The position numbers were made by a program, and so were the translations under genes. The notes under the pieces were generated by a model. The model ran no database searches and had not been told where the DNA came from. It saw only the letters and a program-made list of their open reading frames with translations. A stretch of DNA of 64,000 nt from Rhexocercosporidium sp. MPI-PUGE-AT-0058 (lineage: Eukaryota; Ascomycota; Leotiomycetes; Helotiales): positions 1,550,001 through 1,614,000 of the forward strand of contig JAGTJL010000007.1 of the NCBI GenBank assembly GCA_020746875.1, written 5' to 3'. Positions 1 through 9,961 of the stretch are shown one piece after another. Numbering within the stretch: the stretch's first letter is position 1; each line of letters opens with the position of its first letter.

Positions 1-100
1 TGTGGAATCTGTGTTCGGCGTTGGGGGTATGTGGGGTTTCGTTCTTGGTGTCTTCGTTTTGTGGAGGAAGCTGAAAGTTTTGGGATACTGAAAGAAAGAC

Positions 101-190
101 TGGAAGAATGAAAGAAAGCAAGAAAGCAAGAAGGAAAGAAAGAGATCTCTTACCGACGAGGCTGGTGGTTGTGCGCTGCGCGCCTTCCAT
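101..190 (-). CDS. Possible 5' exon of a minus-strand gene running off the left edge
   Basis: An ATG at 188-190 (minus strand) opens a short reading frame starting MEGAQRTTTSLV that runs to a good splice donor (GTAAGAG, first base at 153). Pyrimidine-rich sequence follows, with possible acceptors further left, and an open frame could continue to base 1. The product cannot be named from so few residues. It would be divergent from twinfilin, sharing the 191-571 intergenic region. The call rests only on the start plus donor, so it is tentative; the sequence could equally be untranslated. Confidence 0.3.
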
Positions 191-571
191 TGCAAAGCGA
201 GCGAACGTTAAATGTCAAATATACTGGTGGTGGTGGTGGTGGTGGTGGTGGTTGAAATTGAAGTGAGGTGAAGTCAATGGAAGGGAAGGGGGGTAGGGAG
301 AGTGAAGCTTTAGGAAATGGAGTAAGAGCGGCCGAGTGAGTGAGAGAGTGAACCTTCCTGCGCTTGAGCTCCGTCCGAATGCCCCTCCGCTCCGCTCCGC
401 TCCGCTCCGCTCCGCTCCGCTCCGCTCCCTCCCTCCGCCAAGTCTGGCGCATCCATCCCATCCCATCCCCGGTTGCAGAACCCCTCCACCCAGAATACTG
501 TAAACAACGCCCCATGTGTTGCAAATAAGCAGAAGAAGAAGAAGAAGAAGGAAACAGAACCCAACCCCAAA
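191..571. promoter_or_regulatory. Microsatellite-rich 5' region of twinfilin, possibly a bidirectional promoter
   Basis: This gap lies upstream of twinfilin and possibly of a divergent minus-strand gene. It contains three simple repeats: about nine TGG units at 225-251, eight TCCGC units at 386-425, and a GAA-type tract at 531-550 just before the twinfilin start. No TATA box is evident. Pyrimidine/purine-asymmetric tracts are common in fungal promoters and 5' untranslated regions, so a regulatory role is inferred. Confidence 0.4.
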
Positions 572-1697
572 ATGCAGTCCGGAATATCAGGTCAGCCTTA
601 AAATCTCTGCCAGTCAGTCAGTCAGTCCCATCAGTCAGTCTAATGTGTACAAGCCTCCCAAGAGCTCCATGCTGCCTTCCAGACCCTCGTGTCCTCCGAA
701 GGCCAACGCGGCCTCATCTGTACCATCACGAAAGAATCACTCACTCCGCTCACTGTCCTCAGTCCAGCTACCTCCTCTTTCTCTGATGACCTCTCTTTGC
801 TCGCCCCTCATTTAGATCCAAAGGTCGCACTCTATATCATTCTCCGACGCTATGCCAGCTCCGAAACAGCTCCGTTCCTTGCCATCACATATGTTCCCGA
901 CTCCGCTCCTGTGAGACAGAAGATGCTGTTCGCATCCACTCGATTGACGTTGGTTCGCGAGTTAGGAATTGAGAGGTTTCGGGAGACGATCTTTGCGACT
1001 ACGAAGGAAGAGTTGACGCCGCAGGGTTTTGATAAGCATGATAAGCACGTCGGCTTAGCAGCACCCTTGACGGAAGAGGAACAAAGCTTAGGGGAGGTCA
1101 AGAGGAAGGAGGCAGAAGAGGGCAGGGGTATGAACGAGAGGAAGAGCCATGTTAGTTCGGGAGTGAGCATGCCAATCAGTGATGAAGCTGTGCGAGCCTT
1201 GAAAGGTCTGGCTACTGAGGGCGGGGACAGTCTGGTTCAGTTGGTACGATTCCAAAAAAAAAAAAAAAAAAAAAACCACTTCATGGCAAGATACTATGCT
1301 AACTATTTATTAGAAAATCAACATCCCGACGGAGACTATGGAATTGGCATCCAGTACTTCAACCAGTATCTCTGCCCTCCCTACAACGATTTCAGCGACA
1401 GAGCCCCGGTATTCTTTCTACCGCTACACCCACACCCATAATGGAACCTCGTCCTCGCCGATTTTGTTCATCTACACTTGTCCCTCGGGGTCCAAGATTA
1501 AGGAGCGAATGTTATATGCCGCATCTTCGAGATCCGCAGTCCAGGTCGCAGAAGCCGAAGCAGGGTTGAAAATCGAGAAGAAGATCGAAGCGAGTTCACC
1601 AGAAGATATTTCGGAAGAGAGTATTGATGGCGACATACATCCCAAGGTAGAAGTCAAGAAAGCGTTTGAGAGGCCTAAGAGACCAGGAAGGAAGTAG
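572..1697 (+). CDS. twf1: Twinfilin (actin monomer-binding ADF-H protein)
   Basis: Twinfilin binds ADP-G-actin and caps filament ends; it acts in cortical actin patches. Exons are 572-590, 654-1243 and 1314-1697, giving 330 residues, the normal fungal size. Exon 1 is only 19 nt (MQSGIS), joined in frame to ASQELHAAFQTLVSS; the start is fixed by this family N-terminus. The first ADF-H domain covers roughly residues 4-140 and the second roughly 178-305, including the SEPRYSFYRY-like segment (here ATEPRYSFYRYTHTHNG) and SGSKIKERMLYA. A basic tail ends in RPKRPGRK. Both introns are GT-AG; intron 2 (1244-1313) has a CTAAC branch point and an unbroken run of 22 A just after the donor. Family assignment is firm; function is from family knowledge. 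Confidence 0.93.
1254..1275 (+). repeat. A(22) homopolymer inside twinfilin intron 2
   Basis: A run of 22 adenines starts 10 nt after the splice donor at 1244 and fills about a third of the 70-nt intron. It probably varies in length between strains and could be miscalled in sequencing. The acceptor and branch point lie outside it. Confidence 0.9.
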
Positions 1698-1994
1698 CAG
1701 GTGCCAGAGAACCTTTGGGTGATGATAATGACACATGAAACATAACAAAAAGCGTAATCATGACTTTAGGTAGACAGAACTTGATTTGGGGACGCCATGC
1801 TGCACCATACTGAACCATGCTCCTCTTTTACAGTATGTTATCTCGATCATGCAGGATGCGTTACAAGGCTAAAAACGCCAGAAAGCCCTCCATATCTGCC
1901 AGATGCCGTCTCAATCTCGCAAACTCTCAATATGTACATACCAGTATTCCTCCCCTTCTTTTCTTCCTCGACTTTTCCTCTTGGCGAGTACCAC
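1698..1994. other. Intergenic region between convergent twinfilin and carrier genes
   Basis: About 300 bp between two convergent stop codons. It presumably holds both 3' untranslated regions. No coding frame with family resemblance is visible. Confidence 0.6.
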
Positions 1995-3350
1995 CTACTC
2001 TTCATACTTTCCACCCACAATCGGCACGGTGCTGTTTTCCAGTTTCTCTTTCAGATACTCGTACACGGTGAATGTCACTGCTTGGCCCGGTGCTACACGC
2101 ATAATTCGCGGCGTGATACCCTTATAAAAAGCGTGGAATCCTTCTTGCCTATGTTGTTCGGTCAGCGCCTTCCTACTCTCGATTTCATAGGCCCAGAAGA
2201 ATTATATCATACCTGAACATGTCCTTCGCAATTGCTGTTATCCTGCTAATGGCAGTCTCACCCGGCTGTCCTGGCGTCTTCTGTAACCGCGTCTTAATAG
2301 TGTCAATCGGCGCATTGGAGAGCGGACCCATAGCTCCTGATACAAGCCCAATCAGGGTAGTCTGGTACGAAGGTAATGGCGCGTCTGCGTATTCGGGCTG
2401 CCATCTTTGCAAGATCTCCTTGAACTCGGTGTATGCGGTGAAGTTTACAGCTTGATTCGACCCTGTTCGGCCAGTTAGCCAAAGTGGACTCGAGTCTTTG
2501 CCCTGGTATTGTAGTGGGGCAGAATCTGGGGTAGCGGGGTAAAGAAAGATACAAGACGTACCTTGCCGTAAAGCAGTTAGAGACACTCCGCGATAAAGAG
2601 CTCCAACTCCTTCTTCCTTGATCACGGTGTAGAGAGCATGGGCGGCGTTTCGATATTTTGGTATATCGAGCGGATCCGCCATACTGTGATGTTGCGCTTG
2701 GAGACGGATTTTGATGACTTCCATCGGCGTCACAACAGCGACTGCCTCGGTAACACCTGCTGCTAGACCAGCTGTTTTTCATTGTCAGTATCAATTCGTG
2801 TAAGGACGGCAAATTTATCTTGGAAATTATAGTCGTCGGGTAACCAGTAGTCAAGATACTTACCCAAAAACGTAGCTTTGCCAGTAACATTCCCGGTCTC
2901 TTTGTCCGCGAGTACCTTCTTGTATGCTTCAAAACTTGTAAATCGAATAGCCATTTTCGGCACGATGCCGGTAACGACAGCACCCAATCCCTTGTACAGC
3001 CCCAACGGTGTCTCCCTTTTTACAATCTCCACACCTGTCGTGACAAAGCCTCGTTTCTTTGCGCCGGGAGCGCGTGCTCGACGAGAAAGTTGCATTCGTA
3101 CTTTGATAGTATCTGAAAGGCATTGTTAGTCGGGCGATGAATAGTGATTTACTGCGAGAGTTTGACAAACCAAGTGGGTGGCATACAAGGGCTTCCATCA
3201 TACCAGCTGCTCCTCCAGCTGTTGAAATATATTAGCATGTGCCTCCGAGTCAGAAGCCTGGAAAACTTCGTAATTGAACGTACCGATCAAATTTGTCGCG
3301 GCAGAAGCCGGTTTCTTGCCGTTCGGGCCCGATACATTTTTGGCAGACAT
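1995..3350 (-). CDS. sfc1: Mitochondrial succinate/fumarate-type carrier (SLC25)
   Basis: An inner-membrane carrier resembling yeast Sfc1/Acr1 and Aspergillus AcuL, which exchange cytosolic succinate for mitochondrial fumarate during growth on C2 compounds. Exons on the minus strand are 3284-3350, 3171-3218, 2864-3112, 2562-2771, 2213-2462 and 1995-2148 (325 residues). Three carrier repeats each carry the PX[DE]XX[KR] signature: HPLDTIKVR (about residue 36), TPMEVIKIR (136) and APIDTIKTR (242). Other family segments are LYRGVSLTALRQG, NQAVNFTAYTEFKEIL and ITPRIMRVAPGQAVTFTVYEY. All five introns are GT-AG (58-99 nt). Intron 4 (2463-2561) is 99 nt with no in-frame stop, so its retention would add 33 residues. 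Substrate assignment is by resemblance; the carrier family itself is certain. Confidence 0.92.
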
Positions 3351-4737
3351 CTTGAAAGCCTGGATGTGATTGTAGAAGGTTTCGTTGAGTGAGGTTGTGG
3401 GCTTGGGCCAGACGTCTTGTTTGAAGCTTCGCAGTGTAGCTAACTGTCTAGGTCTACCAAATTTTGATTGTCTCTCAAATGCGACCAAATGCACAAAATA
3501 GCTTTTCCATGAATCTCGAAACGTTAGCAAGGAGGGGAGAGTAGGAATGAAAAGTGTGCGAGGAGAAGTGCCAATGGAAAAGTGAGCAGTTGAAGCTCGG
3601 CGAAGTTGCTAGTTTCCCCCAAAACACACCCACCCACTCGCATTGCTTTGATCCGCGGCCCAGGAAATGATAGAGTCTTGTCCTTAGCCTTTGCCCCATG
3701 CAGACAAGCAAGCTGGAACAGCCAGCGACTGGGAATGGAATGGAACGGGAGGAATTGAGTGGTGGAGCCGAGAGCTGAGCAGCAGCGGAGGAGCAGCACA
3801 TGGCCAAACTGCTTAAGCTCGGCGCAACGGAGGGAAGGGAAGGTAAGAGGGCCTGGCCTGGGTGGAATGTAATGGACGGGAATCCTTGCTTGGGCTGGGC
3901 TGCACATGGATCACGGATAAGATATCTTTGAATCGGATGATCCTGAGCAAGAGACGAGCTCCGTTTCTACATGATGTTTAGAAGTCGCTGTGGCTGGGAA
4001 CCGATGGACAAAAGGATGTATGTATGTATGTATATTGCTGGGCTGGGAAGAAACTGCTGCGAGAAGATCCAGGAAAGCCCAGTACTAGTACTACACAACC
4101 TACCTACCTACTGCATTCCCATTATCACTTATTATTACTTATCCCCTCCTCTTCTCCCATTAATTCCATAGCATCTCACTCTGGCTCTCACTCTCGTCCA
4201 GCTTCTCGGCTTGTGAGAAATGACGTTCCACCTGCCGGCGGGACGCTTGTGATTTTGCGGGGTATAGCCAGTGGGGCAGGGGAGACCCGACAATCGGAAT
4301 AATCCGCTCCTCAATGAGCCGAGGTCAACATTCGAGGTCAACATTCGAGGTCACGCACGGATAAGCAGTCACTGGATCTCTACGCCGCGAGACAAATCGA
4401 TGGAAATTATAACGGGAGCATTTCGGATAGCCTAGCCCTGTGGAGTACCGCGGTACATGGGGTTGTAGGAAAAGGCCTTAATTTACCAACTGCCTCGGCT
4501 ATGGCCGAGTGCTAAGCGAGACTCTTTGGGCCCGAACGATGATTGTTGTTTTGTTCCAGGAACCTTCCCTGGATGTGGGATCCTTGCTCACCCAGGCAGA
4601 CGAGACCAAAGTACTAAGTATATTGACCCGAATACTTAACGGCTTCCCCAAACGAAATCAATTGCATCCACAGAACGATAGACATGGTCCATTACTCTTC
4701 GGCTTCCTCCCTTGGCTCGATTAACTTTCCGTTTGCT
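3351..4737. other. Intergenic region upstream of the carrier gene
   Basis: About 1.4 kb without a convincing gene. It holds the 5' region of the minus-strand carrier and the 3' flank of the LtrA pseudogene. Visible repeats are a TATG tetranucleotide run near 4016-4032, a CTAC run near 4099-4112, and a directly repeated AGGTCAACATTCG near 4321-4347. The short open frames on both strands here do not resemble known proteins. Confidence 0.55.
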
Positions 4738-6200
4738 TTACAGCCCAGCTGTCCACTCCCAGAGGAACACAAAGAAGAGAATGCCGGTGACAGCACCACA
4801 CCAAGGAGGGGCGGTCAGGTCTTTGATGAGTGGCAAGCAGGCGATGAGACCTACCGCTGGCTCTTGGTGCGAGACCTATCCATCTCGAATTGACGACCAG
4901 GGTTCTTGGTTTATCGAGGGGACGATTCAAGAGTGCAATGCCGGTCTTGGTGAAAAGCACAGTACCACAGGAACTCGAGGCCGACCAGAGCGCGTAGTGT
5001 GAGTAATATGTGTCGCTTTCCAGCCCGGCAGATTCGCCTCCTATTACAGGTTCCCGCTCCATGCTACCGTTGCCGCTTGCAGCGATGTAGGACTGCTCTA
5101 CAAGAAACAAAACTGACGCAGCCATAATAAGAAGAGACGCGAACAAGACGACGTGAAAGTTGCCATAGAGAACTTTAGCACCTAGCGGGCCAATGATAGA
5201 AAAGAAGTATTGGACTCACAACTCCACAAGAACCCTCTCTACCAGGCACGCCATAGCGTATCAATAAACTCCTTGCCGTGATCGCCATTGAAGTACAACC
5301 AATGCAGTAAATAGTAGAGTGACAAGGCTGTCAGAGCTCTGCTACTCCGTTAGGTGATACCCGGGCCAGAGGGACTTCCATCAATGAGACGGAAAATACC
5401 TTCACTGAGGATGATGACAAAGAAACCTTCGACACGTTGTATGTAGTGTTCAATATCGAGGCACCGATGCCACCCTCCAGTGAGTAACCGGTCACTTGCA
5501 GGTGATGCCAAGAAGATTCCAATGGGATTCTTCACCCGTTGGCAGCTACAAGAAGCCCTATCTTGCCCGGATATGGAATGAATATTGCAGCAATCCAGAA
5601 TGCCGAACTGGCTAGCGTAGTATAAACTTGAAATGTAAAATGCCATTATAGGAAAGGCATGAAGAGCATTTGTGCCCTGGTCACCGCATATCAGCTATTG
5701 CCAAATCGAGCGTTGTCTGCAGAAGCATCCAGAAAGGTTCGAGACACTTGGTGGAGAAATGATGGGCTGTCCCACACTTACAAATGGGCGCCAAGAAACA
5801 ATACTCGAGCAACAAGGTATATTCCGATGAGCAATGTCAGAGACGTGTAGCCTTTTCCCTGAATATTGGCATAAGGAGCGTTTATAGCATACAGCACACG
5901 AAGAACGATAATCCACAGGACTACCTGGCGCTGGAGGATATCCTCTTTATAGGAGATCCTAGTTGTATTCCCGAAGGTTGCCCCACAAGCGCCAGACGGG
6001 CAGGAAGAGGAGGATGTACTCCAGATATGGATCTACTATTGATGATCAGTGCTTCTCATGGCTTGGGGGCTTTTGAACAATCCTCAAGAGTTGGCAAATA
6101 ATACGTTGTCCATGAAAATAAGTGCCGATTCTCACTTACGTAGTGAAACCAATGTCAGTGAAAGCCTTCTCACTAAAGCTTGCAGAAAGGTTGCAACAAT
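4738..6200 (-). pseudogene. LtrA-family integral membrane protein, broken
   Basis: Pieces of the fungal 'low temperature requirement A' membrane protein family read in order on the minus strand but in shifting frames: EYILLFLPVWRLWGNLREY (6030-5965), EDILQRQVVLWIIVLRVLYA and a further membrane segment (to about 5781), SSAFWIAAIFIPYPGKIGLL (about 5620-5550), DIEHYIQRVEGFFVIILSEG (about 5455-5398), then membrane segments ending in FVFLWEWTAGL with a stop at 4738-4740. Donor-like GTAAGT sites at 6139 and 5781 suggest original introns. Lesions include in-frame stops at 5646-5648, 5350-5352 and 5239-5241, and frameshifts near 5964, 5536, 5220 and 4861. That is too many for simple sequencing error, so I call it a pseudogene. 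The N-terminus is unclear. Confidence 0.72.
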
Positions 6201-6211
6201 CCCGACCCATA

Positions 6212-7165
6212 CTAGATAATCAACAGACCCAAACGAGCCAATTGCAACAAAATGTCGTCTGTCGAACGCTCGTCCTTGTTACTGCTGCTGTTTGAACCAC
6301 CAATTCCACCTTTGGCTTCTTGAGGTTTCGACTCAACCGTGCTGCTGGAACTGGTATATGAATTCTGGGAATGAAAATTCTGCAGCGTATGAGGACGTCT
6401 AAAGACGTAAGCGTGTTGATTGGCACGGGATTGAGCTGCCACACTGTTTATGTCGGTCTTGATTCGATCTGCACCTGATACCCATCTGCCTCTCGAGATC
6501 ACAGAGTCGGATATCGCATCTGGAGTGCTTGAGGCGTCATGAAAAGTGACAGTTTTGGTTGTAGAGCAACTGCTAGTATTCGGTGTAGGCAATTGAGGTA
6601 CAGCGTCTGTGGTGCCAGACGAAGATCTCGAGGCACATCGATGCGGGTGCCAACAGCTTTCTTATAGCACATAAAGAAGCTGAAAATAAAGTACAGGGAC
6701 TTGGACTGACTCAACTCATATTGCTTCCGCAAAGCTACATCATCATAGATGAGCGACGGGAGACGGAATTGGCATGAAGAGAGGCAGAGTATAGGATCAC
6801 CAGCCTGCTGGCCGCTGGTTATCATGGGAACCAGTTCGAGTCGATCAACCATTAACCCCAGCTGGATTGGTACGATCTTGCCCGCTCCGTACGTACAGCT
6901 ACATTCCCGCTCGCATCGCTCCGTGCTTGTACCAGTTTTGGGGCTTGAAGGAAGAAAGCAGGCTAGAAGTCCCGAGACAGGACTCATGACCGTCCACGAA
7001 ACAACCAAGAGCAAAAGATAGAGACGAAGAATAGGCTCGCAAATCGGGAGCCAGGTGTCCCATACGAGTATAATGAGCAATAATTAGGTCACTAGAGCTG
7101 CAGAAATAAACAATCTTATCGTGGTAAAAACTAGAACTGAGAAAGAGAGACCTTGGCCCAACCAT
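6212..7165 (-). CDS. Unrecognised minus-strand coding region, possibly a spliced or broken membrane protein
   Basis: Two overlapping open frames on the minus strand may be parts of one gene. The upstream one (from about 7083) begins with hydrophobic segments such as LYLLLLVVSWTVM and GLLACFL, then a Cys-containing stretch and YFIFSFFMCYKK. The downstream one (6592-6212) is soluble and rich in Ser, Thr and Asn (QNFHSQNSYTSSSSTVES), ending at a stop at 6212. They lie in different frames, and I found no intron of normal size joining them, so the locus may be broken like the neighbouring LtrA gene. I do not recognise the family. The start is uncertain. Confidence 0.3.
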
Positions 7166-7448
7166 TAGATGAAGCGAAGAAGAAGTGAAAGTGGAACAAT
7201 AGAGAAAGAGAGGGTTGGAGACATCAAGGCAATACTGTACAGTATGTGGTGAGGAAACGTTGACTTTCGTGTCTCAGCAATCCAGTCGGGGCATGACAAC
7301 CCCACACTCGCGTCGAAGCCAATTTCCATTGTCGATTCGCGTCTCCCCTCGTTCTGCTTTCTCGGTCACTAAACCACACTACCTGACAATAAACACAACC
7401 ACGCAAGCAGTAATTAAACATACCAGCCTTCATTCTCGGGTCTCTGCT
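7166..7448. promoter_or_regulatory. 5' region of the DHFR gene
   Basis: A gap of about 280 bp between the unrecognised minus-strand region and dihydrofolate reductase. It is presumed to be the DHFR promoter and leader. Frame 7215-7625 stays open upstream of the DHFR start, but the extra residues have no DHFR resemblance. Confidence 0.4.
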
Positions 7449-8134
7449 ATGTCCACCATATTCAGCTCGACGGCGAACGATTCCACCATGGCTCCCCGAG
7501 AGCTAACCCTGATCGTTGCTGCAACAAACAATATGGGGATTGGACGAGCAGGCACCCTACCTTGGACTGGACTGAAGAAAGAGATGGCATACTTTGCTCG
7601 CGTCACCAAGCGTGCAAGTCCTGGTGTAAGCATCTAACTCGTCCATTTCTCGGTCGGCATCTAAGCAACCTCTAGAACACCAACACAGTCATTATGGGCC
7701 ACAAGACTTGGGAAAGCATACCGTCACGATTTCGACCATTGAAGGACCGGATCAATGTCGTCATAACTCGAGGAGATCCTCAAACGGTGGCTGAAGGACA
7801 GAAGATTGTAGCCAACTCCATGTACCAAGCCGTGGATTCTGCGGGAGCACAAGCAGGAAATTCGCAGTCGAAGCTTTTTGTCATCGGCGGGGCACAGATA
7901 TATAAAGCTTCTTTGGAAAGCGAGGATACTAAACGCATATTGTTGACAAGAATTCTGGGCGACTTCGAATGCGATACTTTCTTTCCAATTACTTTAGGTG
8001 AGGATGGGAAGGCAAGTGGCTGGGTGCGAAAGAGTAAGGAAGACCTGGATCATTGGACTGGAGAGACAGTACCAGGGGGCATACAAGAAGAGAATGGGAC
8101 GAAGTATATCTTTGAGATGTGGGAGAAACCATGA
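7449..8134 (+). CDS. dfr1: Dihydrofolate reductase
   Basis: Reduces 7,8-dihydrofolate to tetrahydrofolate with NADPH, supplying thymidylate, purine and methionine synthesis. Exons are 7449-7625 and 7676-8134, joined by a 50-nt GT-AG intron (211 residues, or 198 from the second ATG). Visible DHFR motifs are LTLIVAATNNMGIGRAGTLP with the following W at the N-terminus, VIMGHKTWESIPSRFRPLKD with RINVVITR (NADPH binding), and LFVIGGAQIYKASL. The C-terminus YIFEMWEKP is family-typical. The first ATG (7449) has a moderate context; the in-frame ATG at 7488 has a near-ideal CCACCATGG context and lies close to where the family fold starts, so either may be used. The gene is convergent with the chaperone gene. 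Confidence 0.93.
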
Positions 8135-8471
8135 ATCCCTGGCCTAAATAAAAATTAAGTTCACTGCAGGCTGATCCAAGGATAGCTTCTAATAACTACC
8201 GTCGAACGATTTAGGTTGATCTTCCCATTGTCTGGAGGGTTTCGCCAGATTTACTTCTTAGAGGCCCATTGTTCAAGTCTGTTAGGCGAACTAGACATCT
8301 TCAGATTCTGGGAGGGAATGAACAATCAGCCCATTCAGAGCTGCATTATTTGAATTTGTAGCAAGCCGAGATTTGCGAACAGTCACCTCAGATCTGCCAC
8401 TCTTTTGCTTTCTACATCTCTAGTCGTACAAAATCGTGTGTCAGTCTATCGCTGCATCCAAATAGCAAACT
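8135..8471. other. Intergenic region between convergent DHFR and chaperone genes
   Basis: About 340 bp between the two stop codons, presumably both 3' untranslated regions. An AATAAAA sequence just downstream of the DHFR stop (about 8147) could serve as a polyadenylation signal. No other feature is visible. Confidence 0.5.
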
Positions 8472-9563
8472 TCATGCTTGTTTCCTACCTGGCAGATCTT
8501 CCCCAGGTGCTTTTTCAAACAGCAGGTCCATCATGTTGCTCCTCTGGCGAATGATAGCACTTTCCACCTCGGGACTGCCAAACTCTAGTGTCGCCTGGCT
8601 GATCCTTTCATCTGGCAGCGAGTCAAGTCCCTTCAATGCCCTCCGCATGTAGCTGACAATCTGTCCTAAGGCCTTGATATCGACATCTTCGTTTGCCTTG
8701 AAAACATTCCTCCAAACAGCTGCAGCCAAAACAGCATCTCCCTTTACCAGTCCTTCGTCGTATGCGACGAGTAAACCTCTCCATTGAATAAAAAGATCCT
8801 TGAGGTATTTGCTCCGCGTCCCTGAGGCATGCATATTATGGTATATCATCATTCGATTCTCTGCATCGTGGAAGAAGTGATCTAAAAGGTGCTGCTGCCA
8901 GGGCTTTTCAGATTGTGCTGGGAAGCATCGAAGTCTCACAGCGAGAAGATACATGTGCAGCATAGTGACCTGCGACCAGGTACTAAATGTAGGCTTCAGT
9001 CCTGCCTCTGTACAAGCCGTTAGCTTCTGTGATCCTCCAGTTGGTATGTGCAGACTTGCCTGAGAGCCACCAACCCTCGCCAATGCCCAAATCTTCTCCG
9101 TCCCCAGTCTTTGGCGTCTCCACCTCAGAATCCGGAACTTGTGTAATTGAATAATCTGCTTGTTGCGCGCATTCTCTGTATAACATTTCCGTAGCCCCAT
9201 ATGCCGTATAAGTCTCCGTAGCCTTGCCAGTGACTTTCTGTATCCCTGTAACAGCTTTCATACTGACAGATATAGGAGACTTTTTGATCTTGGATTCTCC
9301 TTCGGCGCGAACTGGTGTGACGAGTGGGATCAATGATGATGGCGGAACATTGGGTGGGAGGGGGTCAACATATCGGCCGGAGGTAGTTGTAAATGCTCGT
9401 TGAGAAGATGCTACAATACTTGACGTCTGAACCTGTTGTTTTGGTTATTCAAAAACTCGACTTCGCAGCGAACCTCGATTTGTTTTCCGGATTGTACCTG
9501 TGGAAGTGAACGTACCTGTCTTCGAACCGCCCGCAGGCATGCAGAGCACGATTTGGAAGCCAT
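8472..9563 (-). CDS. cbp3: CBP3-type ubiquinol-cytochrome c reductase (complex III) assembly chaperone
   Basis: Cbp3, with Cbp6, binds the mitochondrial ribosome exit and newly made cytochrome b for complex III assembly. Exons on the minus strand are 9516-9563, 9060-9432 and 8472-9007 (318 residues). The N-terminus (MASKSCSACLRAVRRQ, then VQTSSIVASSQRAF) is basic, Ser-rich and lacks acidic residues, as in a mitochondrial presequence. The chaperone domain runs from about residue 140 to 290 and contains LKPTFSTWSQVTMLHMYLL, LRCFP and the LDHFFHDAENRM segment. Intron 2 (9008-9059) begins GCAAGT rather than GT; the AG before it, a GCTAAC branch point and TACAG acceptor make this a classic GC-AG intron, and it is needed to join GWWLS to EAGLKPTF. 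The last few residues could change if a donor-like GTAGGA near the stop is used. Confidence 0.9.
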
Positions 9564-9961
9564 AGTACTGTTCTTGACTTCACAGAGTACCAACGGTGTT
9601 GAAGTGCTTAAGTCTTTCGGCTTCTGGTGCGAGATGCCTCCGCCACTTGTTGTTCGTAGACGTCAGGATATTTTGACAGGGGTCTGGTAGCGCCGGCATA
9701 ATATTATTCAGCCCCGATGTTTGTTTCGCTTCCTCTTCACTCCTCCTTTCTTCTCTCCGCTCCTGCCTTACGCTCTCCCCCTACCATCTCATGGATGGAA
9801 AATAGGGGTGGGGTGATTTCAAGACTTTAAGCAACCCTGATAGATGTTTGTCGTTTGATTTGGTTCCATTTTCAATTCTTCCTTAGTCTATGAGTACTGC
9901 GGTAGGCCAACCCTCCCCCTTTCTAGGGCACAGCAGCAATTGCTACCCTAGCACAATCGGA
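9564..9961. other. Upstream region of the chaperone gene and 3' flank of the methyltransferase gene
   Basis: About 400 bp. It contains a pyrimidine-rich stretch at about 9726-9785 (TTCCTCTTC and CTCCTTTCTTCTC type). No coding frame with family resemblance is seen. Confidence 0.45.

Noticed and set aside
1797..2216. Plus-strand open frames over the carrier 3' end
   Set aside because: They overlap the conserved last exons of the minus-strand carrier in other frames and resemble no protein.
4861..5964. Extra introns to explain the LtrA frame changes
   Set aside because: The available GT...AG pairs near the frame changes would give introns of 33-39 nt, shorter than any other in this window, and would not remove all stops.
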